Counted from the first letter of the stretch, positions 7,880 through 19,597 are shown. The stretch: DNA of 64,000 bases from Thalassospira sp. ER-Se-21-Dark (GCF_017922435.1 NZ_VDEZ01000003.1:310001-374000), one strand, 5' to 3'. Notes: generated by a model from the letters alone, not told the origin. Made by a program: numbers and translations.

Positions 7880-9058
7880 TCAGACCTCCCCCGCCGATGT
7901 TTGTTCTTTTTCTTTGGTTTCGTGGGCTTCGGACTTCGGCTCGGCCTTGTCACGTCTGGTAACCAGGCGCGTCAGGCGCGTGATACCTTCCATGATGCCA
8001 CCGGGCAGGAAAATCACGATCAGCATGAAGACAAGACCAAGGGTCAGGTGCCAACCTTCGCCGACAAACAGGCCAACCACCGATGCCACAGGATGGGCCA
8101 GCCAATCGGGCAGGAAGGAAAACGCATTGAGCAACACGGTATCGTTAAAGGCCGAGAAGATGTTCTCGAAATACTTGATGATACCAGCGCCCAGAAGCGG
8201 ACCAATCAACGTACCAACACCACCAAGGATCGTGATCAGGACGACCTCGCCCGACGCGGTCCATTGCATGCGCTCGGCCCCGGCCAGCGGATCGGTTACC
8301 GCCAGAAGCGAACCGGCAAGACCGGCATACATGCCCGAGATGACAAAGGCGGTCATCAGATATGGACGAGTGCTGAACCCGGTATAACCCATGCGGTTCT
8401 GGTTCGACTTGATCGCGCGCAGCTTAAGCCCGAACGGCGAGCGGAAGATGCGCAAGTAAATGAAGAACGAAATCAGCATCAGGGCGGCACAGATATAGAA
8501 GCCCGAATAGCCGATGCCTTCGATCCCGAACAGGTTCGGGGTCGGAAGCGATCCGTCATCGACGATGCCCGACATCCGATCCAGAACACGCGGGTCGGCC
8601 TGTTCAAGCTGAAGCCCGGTTTCACCATTGGTGATCGGGGTCAGAACCGAATAGGCGAGGTTATAGGACATCTGCGCAAAGGCCAGTGTCAGGATCGAGA
8701 AGTAAATCCCTGAACGACGCAAGGACACAAAGCCGATCGCGAGCGCAAACAGCCCCGAGAGAACCGTACCAAAGATCATGGCCGGAATAACGTTCATCGA
8801 CAAAAGCTTGAACGACCAGACGGCGGTGTAGGACCCCACACCCAGGAAGGCTGCGTGGCCAAAGGACAGATAACCGGTCAGACCAAACAGAATGTTATAG
8901 CCGATGGCAAAGATGCCAAAGATCATGAACTTCTGCATCAGGTCGGGATAGGCCGCCCCGAAGGGCTGCAACCACAGCGGCATGGTCAGGACCACGGCCG
9001 ACAGGATGGCCATGAAGATCAGATCCTTCTTGGGCGAGACGATTTTTGTATTTGACAT
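7880..9058 (-). CDS. ABC transporter permease, LivM type
   Basis: A 392-residue inner-membrane permease with about ten transmembrane segments. The LivM hallmark [23 protein letters not shown] is present near residues 53-75 and the [13 protein letters not shown] loop near residue 290. It forms the translocation pore with the LivH-type permease. The C-terminal 30 residues are a charged Lys/Glu-rich cytoplasmic tail longer than usual. It starts 2 bp after the upstream permease stop, consistent with coupled translation. Confidence 0.9.
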   Translation of the reverse strand: MSNTKIVSPKKDLIFMAILSAVVLTMPLWLQPFGAAYPDLMQKFMIFGIFAIGYNILFGLTGYLSFGHAAFLGVGSYTAVWSFKLLSMNVIPAMIFGTVLSGLFALAIGFVSLRRSGIYFSILTLAFAQMSYNLAYSVLTPITNGETGLQLEQADPRVLDRMSGIVDDGSLPTPNLFGIEGIGYSGFYICAALMLISFFIYLRIFRSPFGLKLRAIKSNQNRMGYTGFSTRPYLMTAFVISGMYAGLAGSLLAVTDPLAGAERMQWTASGEVVLITILGGVGTLIGPLLGAGIIKYFENIFSAFNDTVLLNAFSFLPDWLAHPVASVVGLFVGEGWHLTLGLVFMLIVIFLPGGIMEGITRLTRLVTRRDKAEPKSEAHETKEKEQTSAGEV

Positions 9059-9060
9059 TA

Positions 9061-10077
9061 TTAGCTCTCCATCACGCCCCGGCGTCCCAACAGACCGCGC
9101 GGACGGGTCAGCAGAATGACGACGGCAACAAGGTAGATGATGATCTGGTCAATGCCCGGGAAGATGTCTTTTACCTCGGTCATGGACGAGAAGGACTGCA
9201 AGATCCCCAGCAGGAAGCCAGCGGCCACCGCACCGGGCAAGGAGCCCATGCCACCCACAACAACCACGACAAATGACAGCACCAGGAAGTCCATGCCCAG
9301 ATGGTAATCCGGGGGCAGAACCGGCGTGTACATCACGCCTGCCAGACCCGCGACCACGGCCGCGATGCCAAACACAATCGTAAAGCGACGTTCAATATTG
9401 ATGCCCAGAAGTTCGACCGTTTCGCGGTCGGCCATCCCGGCGCGCACCACCATCCCGTAGGTGGTGAAATGCAGGAAGGAGAACACAAGACCGATGGTGA
9501 TCAGCGAGAACGCCAGATAAATCAGACGCCACCACGGATAAACCACCGCTTCGCCCAGACCAAAGATCGCACCAACGGCAGCAGACCCGGAAACGATATC
9601 CGGTGCGCCCTGCGGGATCGGGTTTGCGCCAAAGGCGGCCTTGACCAGTTCCTGAAGCACGATGGCCAGACCAAAGGTCACAAGAATCTGTTCGGCGTGA
9701 GGACGCTTGTAGAAATGCCGGATGAGGGAGCGTTCCATGACAATGCCGATGAGCAACATCACCGGTATTGCCAGAATGATCGATAACGGCACCGACCAAT
9801 CAATGATCGCCGTGCCGGTATCGCCAAACCACAGTTCGAGGTAGGGCGTTTCCTTGTAGGCGTCAAAGAAGGTAACCGACTCATCCTTGACCTTGACCGA
9901 AAGGGTCAAAAGTTTTTCGAGAGTTACCGCGCAAAATGCGCCCATCATAAAGATGGCACCATGCGCGAAGTTCACCACGCCAAGCGTGCCGAACACCAGG
10001 GTCAGGCCAAGCGCAATCAGTGCATAGGCACCGCCCTTGTCCAGACCATTCAGGATTTGAAGAAATATAGCGTCCAT
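9061..10077 (-). CDS. ABC transporter permease, LivH type
   Basis: A 338-residue permease with about eight transmembrane segments. The LivH motif [24 protein letters not shown] lies at about residues 23-46 and [17 protein letters not shown] near residue 280. A hydrophilic insert near residues 60-90 ([19 protein letters not shown]) is longer than in the classical E. coli protein and probably periplasmic. It is separated from the binding-protein gene by 118 bp containing a hairpin, so the binding protein can be made in excess. Confidence 0.9.
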   Translation of the reverse strand: MDAIFLQILNGLDKGGAYALIALGLTLVFGTLGVVNFAHGAIFMMGAFCAVTLEKLLTLSVKVKDESVTFFDAYKETPYLELWFGDTGTAIIDWSVPLSIILAIPVMLLIGIVMERSLIRHFYKRPHAEQILVTFGLAIVLQELVKAAFGANPIPQGAPDIVSGSAAVGAIFGLGEAVVYPWWRLIYLAFSLITIGLVFSFLHFTTYGMVVRAGMADRETVELLGINIERRFTIVFGIAAVVAGLAGVMYTPVLPPDYHLGMDFLVLSFVVVVVGGMGSLPGAVAAGFLLGILQSFSSMTEVKDIFPGIDQIIIYLVAVVILLTRPRGLLGRRGVMES

Positions 10078-10145
10078 CAGATATCCGCCGCGTATTCGTA
10101 AGGGACTTAGTCAAAAGTCGTACAGGCCGAGGCCAGAGGGCAAAC

Positions 10146-10173
10146 GGGCCGACCATTGGGAGATGGCCGGCCC
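10146..10173 (-). other. Intercistronic hairpin between binding-protein and permease genes
   Basis: Read on the minus strand, GGGCCG-G-CCAT pairs with ATGG-T-CGGCCC around a 6-nt loop, 23 bp after the binding-protein stop. There is no T run, so it is more likely a 3'-protecting or partial-termination hairpin that raises the ratio of binding protein to permease. Confidence 0.5.
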
Positions 10174-10195
10174 TGCTTGCATCAATTTGGGTGCA

Positions 10196-11557
10196 TCAGA
10201 CTTGATACGGACCCAGTTCACCGCCGAACATGTCGGCCGGATATTCGACCTGTGACCGCGGCACTTCCTTGACGACTTCAAGAAGGTCGAAGTTGGACTG
10301 CGGGTTTTCTTTACCACGCACGACCAGAACATCCTTGAAGCACTGATGGTCTTCTGCACGGTACAGGGTCGGGCCATTGCCCGCGCCATCGAACTCGAAA
10401 CCTTCGAGCTGCTTGATGACTTCCCAAGGTGCGAAGGTACCGGCCAGTTCGCAGGCGTTTGCATAAAGCAGCGTCTGGACGTAGCAGGTATGTGCAGCCT
10501 GGGACGGCGGGAAGCCGTATTCCTGACCGAACGATTTCACGAAGGCCTGCGAACCGGCATCCTGAAGCGACCAGTGCCAGTTGGTGGTCCCAAGGATACC
10601 TTTTGCAGCTTCGCCAGCACCCTGTGCCATCAGTCGGGAATAGAGCGGAACAACGATTTCGAAGTTCTTGCCATTCACCTGCTTGTCACGCAGACCGAAC
10701 TGAACGGCCTGGGTCAGGGAGTTGACCATGTCCTTACCATAGTGGTTCAGGATCAGGACATCTGCGCCAGAGTTCAGAACCGGGGTGATGTACTGGGAGA
10801 AGTCACCCGCACCAACCGGGGTACGTACCGTGTTGACGGTTTCCCAACCGATATTCTCGGTTGCGGCCTTGATCGATTCTTCCTGGGTCCAGCCCCAGGT
10901 GTAATCGGCCGTCAGGTGATAAGCGCGGCGTTCTGCGCCATACTCGTCGAGCAGAACCGGCGCGATCGCCTGACCGGACATGTAAGCGTTGAAGAAGTGG
11001 CGGAAGCCATAACGCTTTTTGTCTTTGCCGGTAGTGTCGTTCGAGTGGGTCAGACCCGCCATGAAGATGACGCCCATTTCCTGGCAAAGACCCTGCACGG
11101 CAATTGCCACACCAGAGGACGAACCACCGGTGACCATCGCCACATTGTCTTTTTCAATCATACGCTTGGCAGAAGCACGCGCAGCATCGGACTTGGTCTG
11201 GGTATCACCGGTCACGAACTCGACTTTCTTGCCGAGGATGCCGTTACCCTTGAGCTCAAGCGGCTTGATGGTATTGAGCATACCGCCGTCGCCTTCGCCG
11301 TTGATGTGCTTGACCGCAAGCTGATAGGCACGCAATTCGTCAGCACCCTCATCGGCATACGGGCCGGTCTGCGGCACGTTGAAACCGAGTTTGACGCTGG
11401 CAGCACTGCCCGGATCACCCCGGAAGGTCTGGGCATGCGCGTTCTTGATGAAATGCATCGGGAAAGTGCCGCCGATGAGGGCTGCACCCGTGGTTGCCGC
11501 GGATCCCTTCAGGATCGTACGACGAGATACATTTCCGATAAGCTTAGTCTCCGACAT
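10196..11557 (-). CDS. ABC transporter substrate-binding protein, branched-chain amino acid/amide (HAAT) family
   Basis: A 453-residue periplasmic binding protein of the Leu/Ile/Val-binding fold. The N-terminus has a twin-arginine signal (SRRTILKGSAATTGAALIGG) ending near AHAQ, so it is probably exported folded by Tat. The start at 11557 is chosen because GGGGAGGAAA lies just upstream and the signal follows directly; the frame stays open further upstream without signal-like sequence. It feeds the LivHMGF-type components encoded downstream. The substrate is unknown. The adjacent ScfR-like regulator and symporter-kinase genes hint at a carboxylate or amide rather than an amino acid, but that is inference. 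Confidence 0.88.
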   Translation of the reverse strand: MSETKLIGNVSRRTILKGSAATTGAALIGGTFPMHFIKNAHAQTFRGDPGSAASVKLGFNVPQTGPYADEGADELRAYQLAVKHINGEGDGGMLNTIKPLELKGNGILGKKVEFVTGDTQTKSDAARASAKRMIEKDNVAMVTGGSSSGVAIAVQGLCQEMGVIFMAGLTHSNDTTGKDKKRYGFRHFFNAYMSGQAIAPVLLDEYGAERRAYHLTADYTWGWTQEESIKAATENIGWETVNTVRTPVGAGDFSQYITPVLNSGADVLILNHYGKDMVNSLTQAVQFGLRDKQVNGKNFEIVVPLYSRLMAQGAGEAAKGILGTTNWHWSLQDAGSQAFVKSFGQEYGFPPSQAAHTCYVQTLLYANACELAGTFAPWEVIKQLEGFEFDGAGNGPTLYRAEDHQCFKDVLVVRGKENPQSNFDLLEVVKEVPRSQVEYPADMFGGELGPYQV

Positions 11558-11759
11558 GGTTTTCCTCCCCAATGTCTTGGGATCTGTTTCAGAGAAATCT
11601 GAGGCCTGTTTTTTGGTTCGTTTTTTTATCGACCTGACAAAACAATGAGGATCATCTGAAAATGAATCAACACCTAGTTGATATAAAAGAACTTTTTTGT
11701 AAATATATAGATGAGCTTTGTGAAAATTAGTAAATTCTGTCAACAGGTAAGACTTTAGT

Positions 11760-13337
11760 ATGGCGCGTCAGGCCCCCATCGGACACCGCATTCGCGGACG
11801 GCGAAAAGACATCGGGATGACCCAGAATGCCCTGGCGAAGGCTGCGGGTATCTCGGCGTCCTACCTTAATCTGATCGAACATAACCGCCGCTCGATCGGC
11901 GGTGGATTGTTGATGCGGATTGCCGAGGCACTGGAAATTCATCCCCATAGCCTGTCAGGCTCCGAGGAAAGCCGGTTACTTTCGGATCTGGCCGAAGTTG
12001 CATCCGACCCGGTCTTTCGCACCACCCCGGTCGAAAGCCGCGAATTCCCGGCGATGATTGCCGCCTCACCGGGCATGATCACTGCGTTCTTGTCGCTGTA
12101 TCGCGCCTATCGCAGCGGTCTTGATGATATTGACGCGCTGTCCGAACGGCTCAGCCACGACCCGTTCCTGACCGAGGCCAGCCATTCGATCCTGACCCGG
12201 ATTACCTCGATCCGGACAGTGGCCGAGATTTTCGATGATTATGATGATCTGTCACGCGACCAGCGCGCACGCTTTAACGCGACACTGGTGCGCGAATCCC
12301 AGCGCCTTGCCGAATCCGCGACCGAAATTTTCAACTTCCTTGAACGCGGCGAGGCCGGCCGCCCGGCTGCCAGCCCGGCCGAGGAAGTTGATGATCTGCT
12401 GTATGACAATGCCAACCACTTCCCCGCCCTTGAAGACCACGCCAACAAGATGCGCCCGGTGATTGATCCCGATGGCGGGCTCTATCTGACCGATCTGATC
12501 AATTATCTGGAAGACACCCACAACACCCGGATCGAACGCCGCCCGTCCGAGGACTTCCTGACAAGCGGCTATCAGTGGGATGCCAAGGATAATACCCTGC
12601 GCATTTCCCGCGCCCTTCCGATCACCTCGGCGCGCTTTCAGGCGGCACGCACCATTTGCCGGCTTGAGGCCGCAGACCCGATCAACGAGATATTGGACCG
12701 CGCCCAGATTGGCAGCAAAGCCGGACGGGTTCGCGCATCCGAGGCATTGATATCCTATACCGCCGCCGCACTGCTGTTCCCCTATGACCTGTTTTTGGAT
12801 GATGCGCGCAGGATGCGCCATGACATCGAACTTTTACAGCAACGCTACGCCGCGAGTTGGGAACAGATCTGCCACCGCCTGACGACGCTTCGTCGCCCGG
12901 GGGCCGAAGGCATTCCGTTCCACTTGGTGCGCACCGACATCGCCGGAAACATTTCCAAACGGTTCTCGGCATCGGGCCTGCAATTGCCGCGTTATGGTGG
13001 GGCCTGCCCGCGCTGGGTCGTGCATGAAGCCTATACCGCGCCCGAACGCGTCATTCCGCAATTTGTCCGCCTGCCCGATGGCAGTGAATTTCTGTTTGTT
13101 GCGCGCGCCTTGCGGTCCGGGGCCGGCGGATATGGCGTTCCGCGCTCGGTTCATTCGGTGATGATCGGCTGCGACACGGCCTTTTCAAATGATGTGGTTT
13201 ATGGCGACCGATTGTCGCTTGATCGTCCTGAATCGGCGGTGCCGGTCGGGATTTCATGCCGCCAGTGCCCGCGCGACGATTGCGCACAGCGAGCCTATGA
13301 AATGGCCGATGGCACGCCGAAAACCGCCAAAAAATGA
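11760..13337 (+). CDS. XRE-family regulator with ImmA/IrrE-like region, ScfR/RamB type
   Basis: A 525-residue cytoplasmic regulator. An N-terminal XRE helix-turn-helix (about residues 8-62; GMTQNALAKAAGISASYLNLIEHNRR) is followed by a long ScfR-type central domain. The C-terminal Cys cluster CRQCPRDDCAQR (about residues 498-509) is diagnostic for short-chain fatty acyl-CoA regulators and RamB-like proteins. Family members control acetate or propionate metabolism in response to acyl-CoA. It is divergent from the ABC operon (202 bp) and upstream of a two-component system, so either or both may be targets. The ribosome site before the ATG is weak. Confidence 0.85.
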   Translation: MARQAPIGHRIRGRRKDIGMTQNALAKAAGISASYLNLIEHNRRSIGGGLLMRIAEALEIHPHSLSGSEESRLLSDLAEVASDPVFRTTPVESREFPAMIAASPGMITAFLSLYRAYRSGLDDIDALSERLSHDPFLTEASHSILTRITSIRTVAEIFDDYDDLSRDQRARFNATLVRESQRLAESATEIFNFLERGEAGRPAASPAEEVDDLLYDNANHFPALEDHANKMRPVIDPDGGLYLTDLINYLEDTHNTRIERRPSEDFLTSGYQWDAKDNTLRISRALPITSARFQAARTICRLEAADPINEILDRAQIGSKAGRVRASEALISYTAAALLFPYDLFLDDARRMRHDIELLQQRYAASWEQICHRLTTLRRPGAEGIPFHLVRTDIAGNISKRFSASGLQLPRYGGACPRWVVHEAYTAPERVIPQFVRLPDGSEFLFVARALRSGAGGYGVPRSVHSVMIGCDTAFSNDVVYGDRLSLDRPESAVPVGISCRQCPRDDCAQRAYEMADGTPKTAKK

Positions 13338-13455
13338 TCTGATGAGGGCTTTCAAGCAACGTCTTATGTATACCACCCCAAAGTAGCATTATCATTCAGC
13401 CCGTAAGTCGTTAGGATTGGGAATATAAAAATCCAAAAAATCGGGGAGAACGTCC

Positions 13456-13839
13456 TTGAATGAGAGACCAAAGGTCTTGATTGCCGAAGACGAGGAAACC
13501 ATTGTCGAATCACTCAGCTTTCTGATGGAAAAGGAAGGCTATGACGTCAGTGTCGCAACGGATGGCCGTACGGCGATTTCGATGATTGCGCGCGATATTC
13601 CGGACATGGTTTTACTTGATGTCATGATGCCCGTTTGCGACGGGTTTGAAGTCGTGCGCGCAGCGCGTAACGATCCCAACACCCGACAAATGCCCATCAT
13701 GATGCTGACTGCCAAAACCCGCGAAGTGGACCGCCGCAAGGGGCTTGAACTTGGCGTGGATGACTTTGTCACCAAGCCGTTTTCCACACGCGATGTTGTG
13801 TCCCGGGTCAAAGCCCTGCTGGAACGTGCGGAAAACTGA
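13456..13839 (+). CDS. Single-domain response regulator (CheY-like receiver)
   Basis: A 127-residue receiver domain without an output domain. The acidic pocket E11-D12, phosphoacceptor Asp55 (LLDVMMP), Thr85 and Lys107 (TKPF) are all present, so it should be phosphorylatable. The start is TTG at 13456 behind GGGGAGAA. No DNA-binding region follows, so it must act through a protein partner or a phosphorelay. The symporter-histidine kinase two genes downstream is the obvious cognate kinase. Confidence 0.92.
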   Translation: MNERPKVLIAEDEETIVESLSFLMEKEGYDVSVATDGRTAISMIARDIPDMVLLDVMMPVCDGFEVVRAARNDPNTRQMPIMMLTAKTREVDRRKGLELGVDDFVTKPFSTRDVVSRVKALLERAEN

Positions 13840-13880
13840 CGCGTACATTTGCGTTCCCCATCAATGCGCAGGAGGCCCCC

Positions 13881-14102
13881 ATCACACCACCACGCAAACT
13901 TACCGAACGCGCCCTTGTTCTGATGCTGGTGGCGCTGTTCATCTGGCTGCCGCCGATTGTGGGGATGTTTTCGCTTGATGGCACGATCCTTGGCCTGCCG
14001 ATCCTGTTTGTCTATTTCTTTGCCGGATGGGCTATCCTGATTGCGCTGTGCGCCGTTCTGACCCGTGCGCTGCGCAGTGCCGCCCAGATCGAGAGGAAAT
14101 AG
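13881..14102 (+). CDS. Small two-helix membrane protein with apparent ATC start
   Basis: A 73-residue frame lies between the response regulator and the symporter-kinase, with two hydrophobic helices (about residues 12-33 and 38-62) and a basic C-terminal tail. No ATG, GTG or TTG precedes the helices in this frame. A perfect AGGAGG (13870-13875) sits 5 nt before an ATC codon at 13881. Otherwise the first ATG is at 13923, already inside helix 1 and far from the AGGAGG. So either a rare AUC start is used or a 59-residue form is made. Its TAG overlaps the ribosome site of the next gene. By position it is likely an accessory subunit of the symporter-kinase. Confidence 0.6.
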   Translation: MTPPRKLTERALVLMLVALFIWLPPIVGMFSLDGTILGLPILFVYFFAGWAILIALCAVLTRALRSAAQIERK

Positions 14103-14105
14103 CCC

Positions 14106-16871
14106 ATGCTATCCTCGGAACTGGTCATCCTTGTGTCGCTGATTTATGTCGGCCTGCTGTATGCGATTGCATGGTGGGGCGACAAGCGTGCGCGCGATGG
14201 CCATTCCTGGGTCCGCAACCCGACGGTCTATACCTTATCCATCGCGGTATATTGCACGTCATGGACGTTTTATGGCGCGGTCGGAACAGCCGCGCGCAAC
14301 GGGCTTGAATATCTGACGATCTATCTGGGCCCGACCGTGATCTTTCTCGGCTGGTGGTTTTTGCTGCGCAAGATGTTGCGCATTTCCAAGGCCCATCGCA
14401 TTACCTCGATTGCTGACTTTATCTCGTCACGTTATGGCAAAAGCACGCAGCTTTCAGTCCTTGTAACCCTGATCGCGGTGATCGGCACCACGCCCTATAT
14501 CGCGCTTCAGCTCAAGGCGATTGCCACCAGTTACACCGTGCTGACCGGCTGGGAATTCGGCATGGTCGAACCGGTCCGCGAAACGGTCAGCATCTTTTCC
14601 GATAGCGGGTTTTGGGCCGCGGTTGGCCTGACCCTGTTTGGCATTCTGTTTGGCACGCGTTTCATTGATGCTGATGAACATCACGAAGGCATGGTTGCCG
14701 CCATCGCCTTTGAAAGTCTGGTCAAGCTGTTTGCTCTTCTGGCCGTTGGCTTCTTTGTCTCGTTTGTGATGTATGACGGGCTTGGCGACCTGTTTGCCCA
14801 ATCAGCCGAAAACGCCGATACGGCAAAGCTTCTGATGCTGCCCGAAGGGGGCAGTTCGCGCTGGCTGACGCTGATGATGCTTTCGATGGCGGCCATCCTT
14901 TGTCTGCCGCGCCAGTTTCAGGTGATCATTGTTGAAAATGTCGATGAGCGTCACCTTGCCACCGCAAGCTGGGCCTTCCCGCTTTATCTGCTGGCGATGA
15001 ACCTGTTTGTTCTGCCGATTGCACTGGCGGGGCTTGGTGCCCTTCCGGTCTGGTCGGACCCGGACTTCTTTGTGATTTCCGTGCCGCTGTTTGAAGATCA
15101 ATCAATGCTGGCGTTACTCGCCTATGTTGGCGGCCTGTCGGCCAGCACCAGCATGGTGATTGTTGCGACCATCGCGCTTTCGACCATGGTATGTAACGAC
15201 CTGATTGTGCCGGCACTTTTGCGCATTCGCCCGCTGCGTCTGACCGAACGTGATGATCTGACCGGGCTTTTGATCTTTATCCGGCGGGCCTCTATCGTCG
15301 TCGTGGTGTTTATGGGCTTTGCCTATTACCGGTCTGCCGGGGCCAGTGATGCGCTGGCCGAAATCGGGCTGATTTCCTTTGCCGCCATTGCCCAGTTCAT
15401 TCCGATCATGATTGGCGGGCTTTACTGGAAGGGTGGCACGCGCACCGGCGCGCAGGTGGCCCTTACCATCGGCTTTGCCGTTTGGGGCTATACCCTGTTG
15501 CTGCCATCGCTTGCCGATAGCGGCTGGATGGATCCGTCCCTTATTCTCAATGGCGCGTTTGGCCATCCGTGGTTGCGCCCCGAAAGCCTGTTTGGTTTGA
15601 CGGATTTTGCCCCCCTGACCCATGCGCTGATCTGGTCGATTTCACTCAATACCGCCGCCTATGTTCTGATCAGTCTGTTTACCGAGCCAAGCGCGCTTGA
15701 ACGTATTCAGGCTACCCTGTTTGTTGATGCCTTTTCCCGCAAGGGGCAGGACACCGTGATCTGGCGATCCTCAGCCTCGGCCAATGATCTTTATGAACTG
15801 GTCGAACGGTTTTTGGGCCGGGATCGCGCCTATCAGTCTTTCCGCCAGTTTGATCAAAGCATCGATCCATCCTGGCGCGGCAAGGGCGAAGCCGATGCCG
15901 ACATGATTGCCTTTACCGAACGGCTTCTGGCGGGCTCCATCGGCGCGGCATCGGCCCGTGTGATGGTGTCATCTGTTGCCAAGGGCGAAATGGTCAGCCT
16001 TGATGAAGTGCTTGAGATTTTGGAAGAAACCTCTCACGTTATCGAATATTCCCAGCGCCTTGAAACCAAGTCGCGCGAACTTGAAAAAGCCGCCGCCGAA
16101 CTGCGTGCCGCCAACGAACGGCTCAAGGAACTGGACCGGCTTAAGGATGAATTCCTGACCATGGTCAGCCACGAATTCAGAACGCCGCTGACCTCGATCC
16201 GGTCGTTTTCAGAAATTCTGGTCGACTCCCCGAACCTGGACCCGAAACAAGCCGATCACTTCCTTGAAATCATTGTCCGCGAAAGCGAACGCCTGACCCG
16301 CCTGATTGATGATCATCTTGACCTTGCCCGTCTTGAAGCCGGTCATTCTGACTGGCGCGCGGTCGAAGTCGATCCGCGCACGGTACTTGATGAAAGTATC
16401 GATGCGGTTAAAGGCCTGTTTGATGCCAAGGGTGTTGTTCTGACCAAGGAATATTCGCGTAATTCGGCGCTGTTGCATGTTGACCGCGATCGCCTGACGC
16501 AGGTCTTCATCAATCTGCTATCGAACGCTGCCAAGTTCTCTGCCCCAGATCACCCCGAAGTATCGGTGCGCGGGGAAGCCATGGATGGCGGCTATCTGGT
16601 TTCGATCACCGATAACGGCAAGGGCGTTGCCCCGAACGAGCTTGAGATCATCTTTGACAAGTTTTCGCGCGGCGGCAAATACGCCGATGACAAACCCAAA
16701 CCATCCGGTTCAGGCCTTGGCCTTGCGATTGCCAAGCATGTTGTCGAACATTGTCAGGGCAAGATATGGGCTGAAAGCCCTGCGGGACGTGGGGCAACCT
16801 TCCGCGTTTTCATTCCCGGCACCATCATGGAAGCCATCAAGCCCGCCAAACCGGCATCCTTTGGCAGCTAA
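14106..16871 (+). CDS. Sodium:solute symporter-histidine kinase fusion (CbrA/CrbS-like sensor)
   Basis: A 921-residue sensor kinase. Residues 1 to about 530 form a SLC5/SSS transporter domain with about 13 transmembrane segments. A linker and coiled coil (about 640-680, RELEKAAAELRAANERLKEL) lead into HisKA with phosphoacceptor His689 (MVSHEFRTPLTS). The HATPase_c domain has an N box (NLLSNAAKF), DNGKGVAP and GSGLGLAIAKH. CrbS and CbrA relatives sense acetate or histidine through the transporter domain. The receiver encoded upstream is the probable partner. A good GAGAGGAAA site precedes the ATG. Substrate sensed here is unknown. Confidence 0.93.
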   Translation: MLSSELVILVSLIYVGLLYAIAWWGDKRARDGHSWVRNPTVYTLSIAVYCTSWTFYGAVGTAARNGLEYLTIYLGPTVIFLGWWFLLRKMLRISKAHRITSIADFISSRYGKSTQLSVLVTLIAVIGTTPYIALQLKAIATSYTVLTGWEFGMVEPVRETVSIFSDSGFWAAVGLTLFGILFGTRFIDADEHHEGMVAAIAFESLVKLFALLAVGFFVSFVMYDGLGDLFAQSAENADTAKLLMLPEGGSSRWLTLMMLSMAAILCLPRQFQVIIVENVDERHLATASWAFPLYLLAMNLFVLPIALAGLGALPVWSDPDFFVISVPLFEDQSMLALLAYVGGLSASTSMVIVATIALSTMVCNDLIVPALLRIRPLRLTERDDLTGLLIFIRRASIVVVVFMGFAYYRSAGASDALAEIGLISFAAIAQFIPIMIGGLYWKGGTRTGAQVALTIGFAVWGYTLLLPSLADSGWMDPSLILNGAFGHPWLRPESLFGLTDFAPLTHALIWSISLNTAAYVLISLFTEPSALERIQATLFVDAFSRKGQDTVIWRSSASANDLYELVERFLGRDRAYQSFRQFDQSIDPSWRGKGEADADMIAFTERLLAGSIGAASARVMVSSVAKGEMVSLDEVLEILEETSHVIEYSQRLETKSRELEKAAAELRAANERLKELDRLKDEFLTMVSHEFRTPLTSIRSFSEILVDSPNLDPKQADHFLEIIVRESERLTRLIDDHLDLARLEAGHSDWRAVEVDPRTVLDESIDAVKGLFDAKGVVLTKEYSRNSALLHVDRDRLTQVFINLLSNAAKFSAPDHPEVSVRGEAMDGGYLVSITDNGKGVAPNELEIIFDKFSRGGKYADDKPKPSGSGLGLAIAKHVVEHCQGKIWAESPAGRGATFRVFIPGTIMEAIKPAKPASFGS

Positions 16872-16886
16872 CACCGCCGAACAAAT

Positions 16887-16919
16887 AAGGGCGCGCAAAT
16901 TTGGCTTTGCGCGCCCTTT
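16887..16919 (+). terminator. Rho-independent terminator after the symporter-kinase
   Basis: AAGGGCGCGCAAA pairs with TTTGCGCGCCCTT (13 bp, 6-nt loop), followed by a short T stretch. It is located 16 bp after the stop and may also serve the convergent dehydrogenase gene. Confidence 0.85.
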
Positions 16920-16953
16920 GATACTGCAATGAGTGCAATGCTTATTTCATCGC

Positions 16954-18453
<1,500 letters not shown>

Positions 18454-18554
18454 TGGGTTTCTCCCGATAAACCTGATGATCACTGGGACGATCTTAATAT
18501 AAGTGGGGGTCTTCCCCCTTAATAACCTGTACCCATTATGACTATGCACAGGGA

Positions 18555-18591
18555 TGCACATCAATTATCATTTCCGCAAATTTGATGTGCA
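18555..18591. promoter_or_regulatory. 10-bp inverted repeat between mmsA and the LysR gene
   Basis: TGCACATCAA (18555-18564) and TTGATGTGCA (18582-18591) are perfect inverted repeats separated by 17 bp. They lie 33 bp upstream of the LysR ATG and about 100 bp upstream of mmsA. This is a plausible LysR recognition site in the shared promoter; no binding evidence is available. Confidence 0.5.
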
Positions 18592-18623
18592 AAAATTAAA
18601 GTCATGACAGGATCACACCCATC

Positions 18624-19511
18624 ATGGATTGGGATCGCTTCCGCATCTTTCTGGCTGTTGCCCGCCAAGGTCAGATCCTTGCCGCCGCCCGGCAGCTTGG
18701 CCTGAACCACGCGACGGTGGGCCGCCAGCTGACCGCGCTTGAACAGGAACTTGGCACCAAACTGATTGAACGGCGCACCACCGGATCGGACCTGACCCCG
18801 GCGGGAAGGGAATTGATGCAGGCAGCAGAGGCCGCAGAGTCGGCTTTTTTGCGTGCTGGCACCGCCGTTTCCAACCAGTCAGAGCTGATCAGCGGCACGG
18901 TCCGCGTCGGCGTCCCCGATGGACTAGGCAACTATTTTCTGGCAAGTGAGTTGGCTCACTTTGCATCAAACCACCCGGATCTTGTGATCCAACTGGTGCC
19001 GCTGCCACGCACATTCTCACTATCCCAACGCGAAGCCGATATCGCGATCACGCTGGATCGCCCCAAGCAAGGGTGCCTGGTGATCAGTAAACTCACCGAC
19101 TACACACTCAGTGTCTATGCCAGCAAATCCTATATCGAACGTTTTGGTCCGGTCAAAACCGAGGCCGATCTGACAGACCGCCTGTTTGTCACCCATATCG
19201 AGGATCTGATTTACAGTCGCGCACTGGATTACGCCGCCCGCCTTGGCAAACTGATGAAACGCCGATTTGAATGCGGCAGTGTGGTGGCCCAGATGGAGGC
19301 GGTGCGGAACGGATACGGCATCGGTATCCTGCACGACTACGCCACCGAAGGCATTCCCGACCTCGTCCGCCTGCTGCCTGAAATCCGTTTCACCCGCAAC
19401 TACTGGATGCTCCAGCACCCGGACACCAAGGATACGCGCAGTGTCGCAGCCATTGTCGATCATATAACGCGCGTAGTACGTGGGGCTCGTGATCGGTTTA
19501 TCATGAGCTGA
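18624..19511 (+). CDS. LysR-family transcriptional regulator
   Basis: A 295-residue LysR protein. The N-terminal winged helix (residues 1-60; [28 protein letters not shown]) is followed by a periplasmic-binding-protein-like effector domain (about 90-290). The His-Ala-Thr-Val-Gly-Arg recognition helix is of the subtype seen in regulators next to dehydrogenases. It is divergent from mmsA with a shared palindrome, so it is likely the local regulator of mmsA. Confidence 0.9.
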   Translation: MDWDRFRIFLAVARQGQILAAARQLGLNHATVGRQLTALEQELGTKLIERRTTGSDLTPAGRELMQAAEAAESAFLRAGTAVSNQSELISGTVRVGVPDGLGNYFLASELAHFASNHPDLVIQLVPLPRTFSLSQREADIAITLDRPKQGCLVISKLTDYTLSVYASKSYIERFGPVKTEADLTDRLFVTHIEDLIYSRALDYAARLGKLMKRRFECGSVVAQMEAVRNGYGIGILHDYATEGIPDLVRLLPEIRFTRNYWMLQHPDTKDTRSVAAIVDHITRVVRGARDRFIMS

Positions 19512-19597
19512 GAACACACAATTGCCGTCAACGGCACCGGCCTGAATGCGCACAGCGGATCGCGATCACATACCCGTTGCGACCAGGCAGACAAAAC

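Noticed and set aside
6938-8713. Long plus-strand open frame (591 codons) opposite the ATPase and permease genes
   Set aside because: It is antisense to three well-recognised transporter genes and its translation shows no domain, with a low-complexity basic and His/Gln-rich composition typical of shadow frames in GC-rich DNA.
10346-11602. 418-codon plus-strand frame opposite the ABC binding-protein gene
   Set aside because: It mirrors the codons of the binding protein, lacks a ribosome site and has no recognisable domain.
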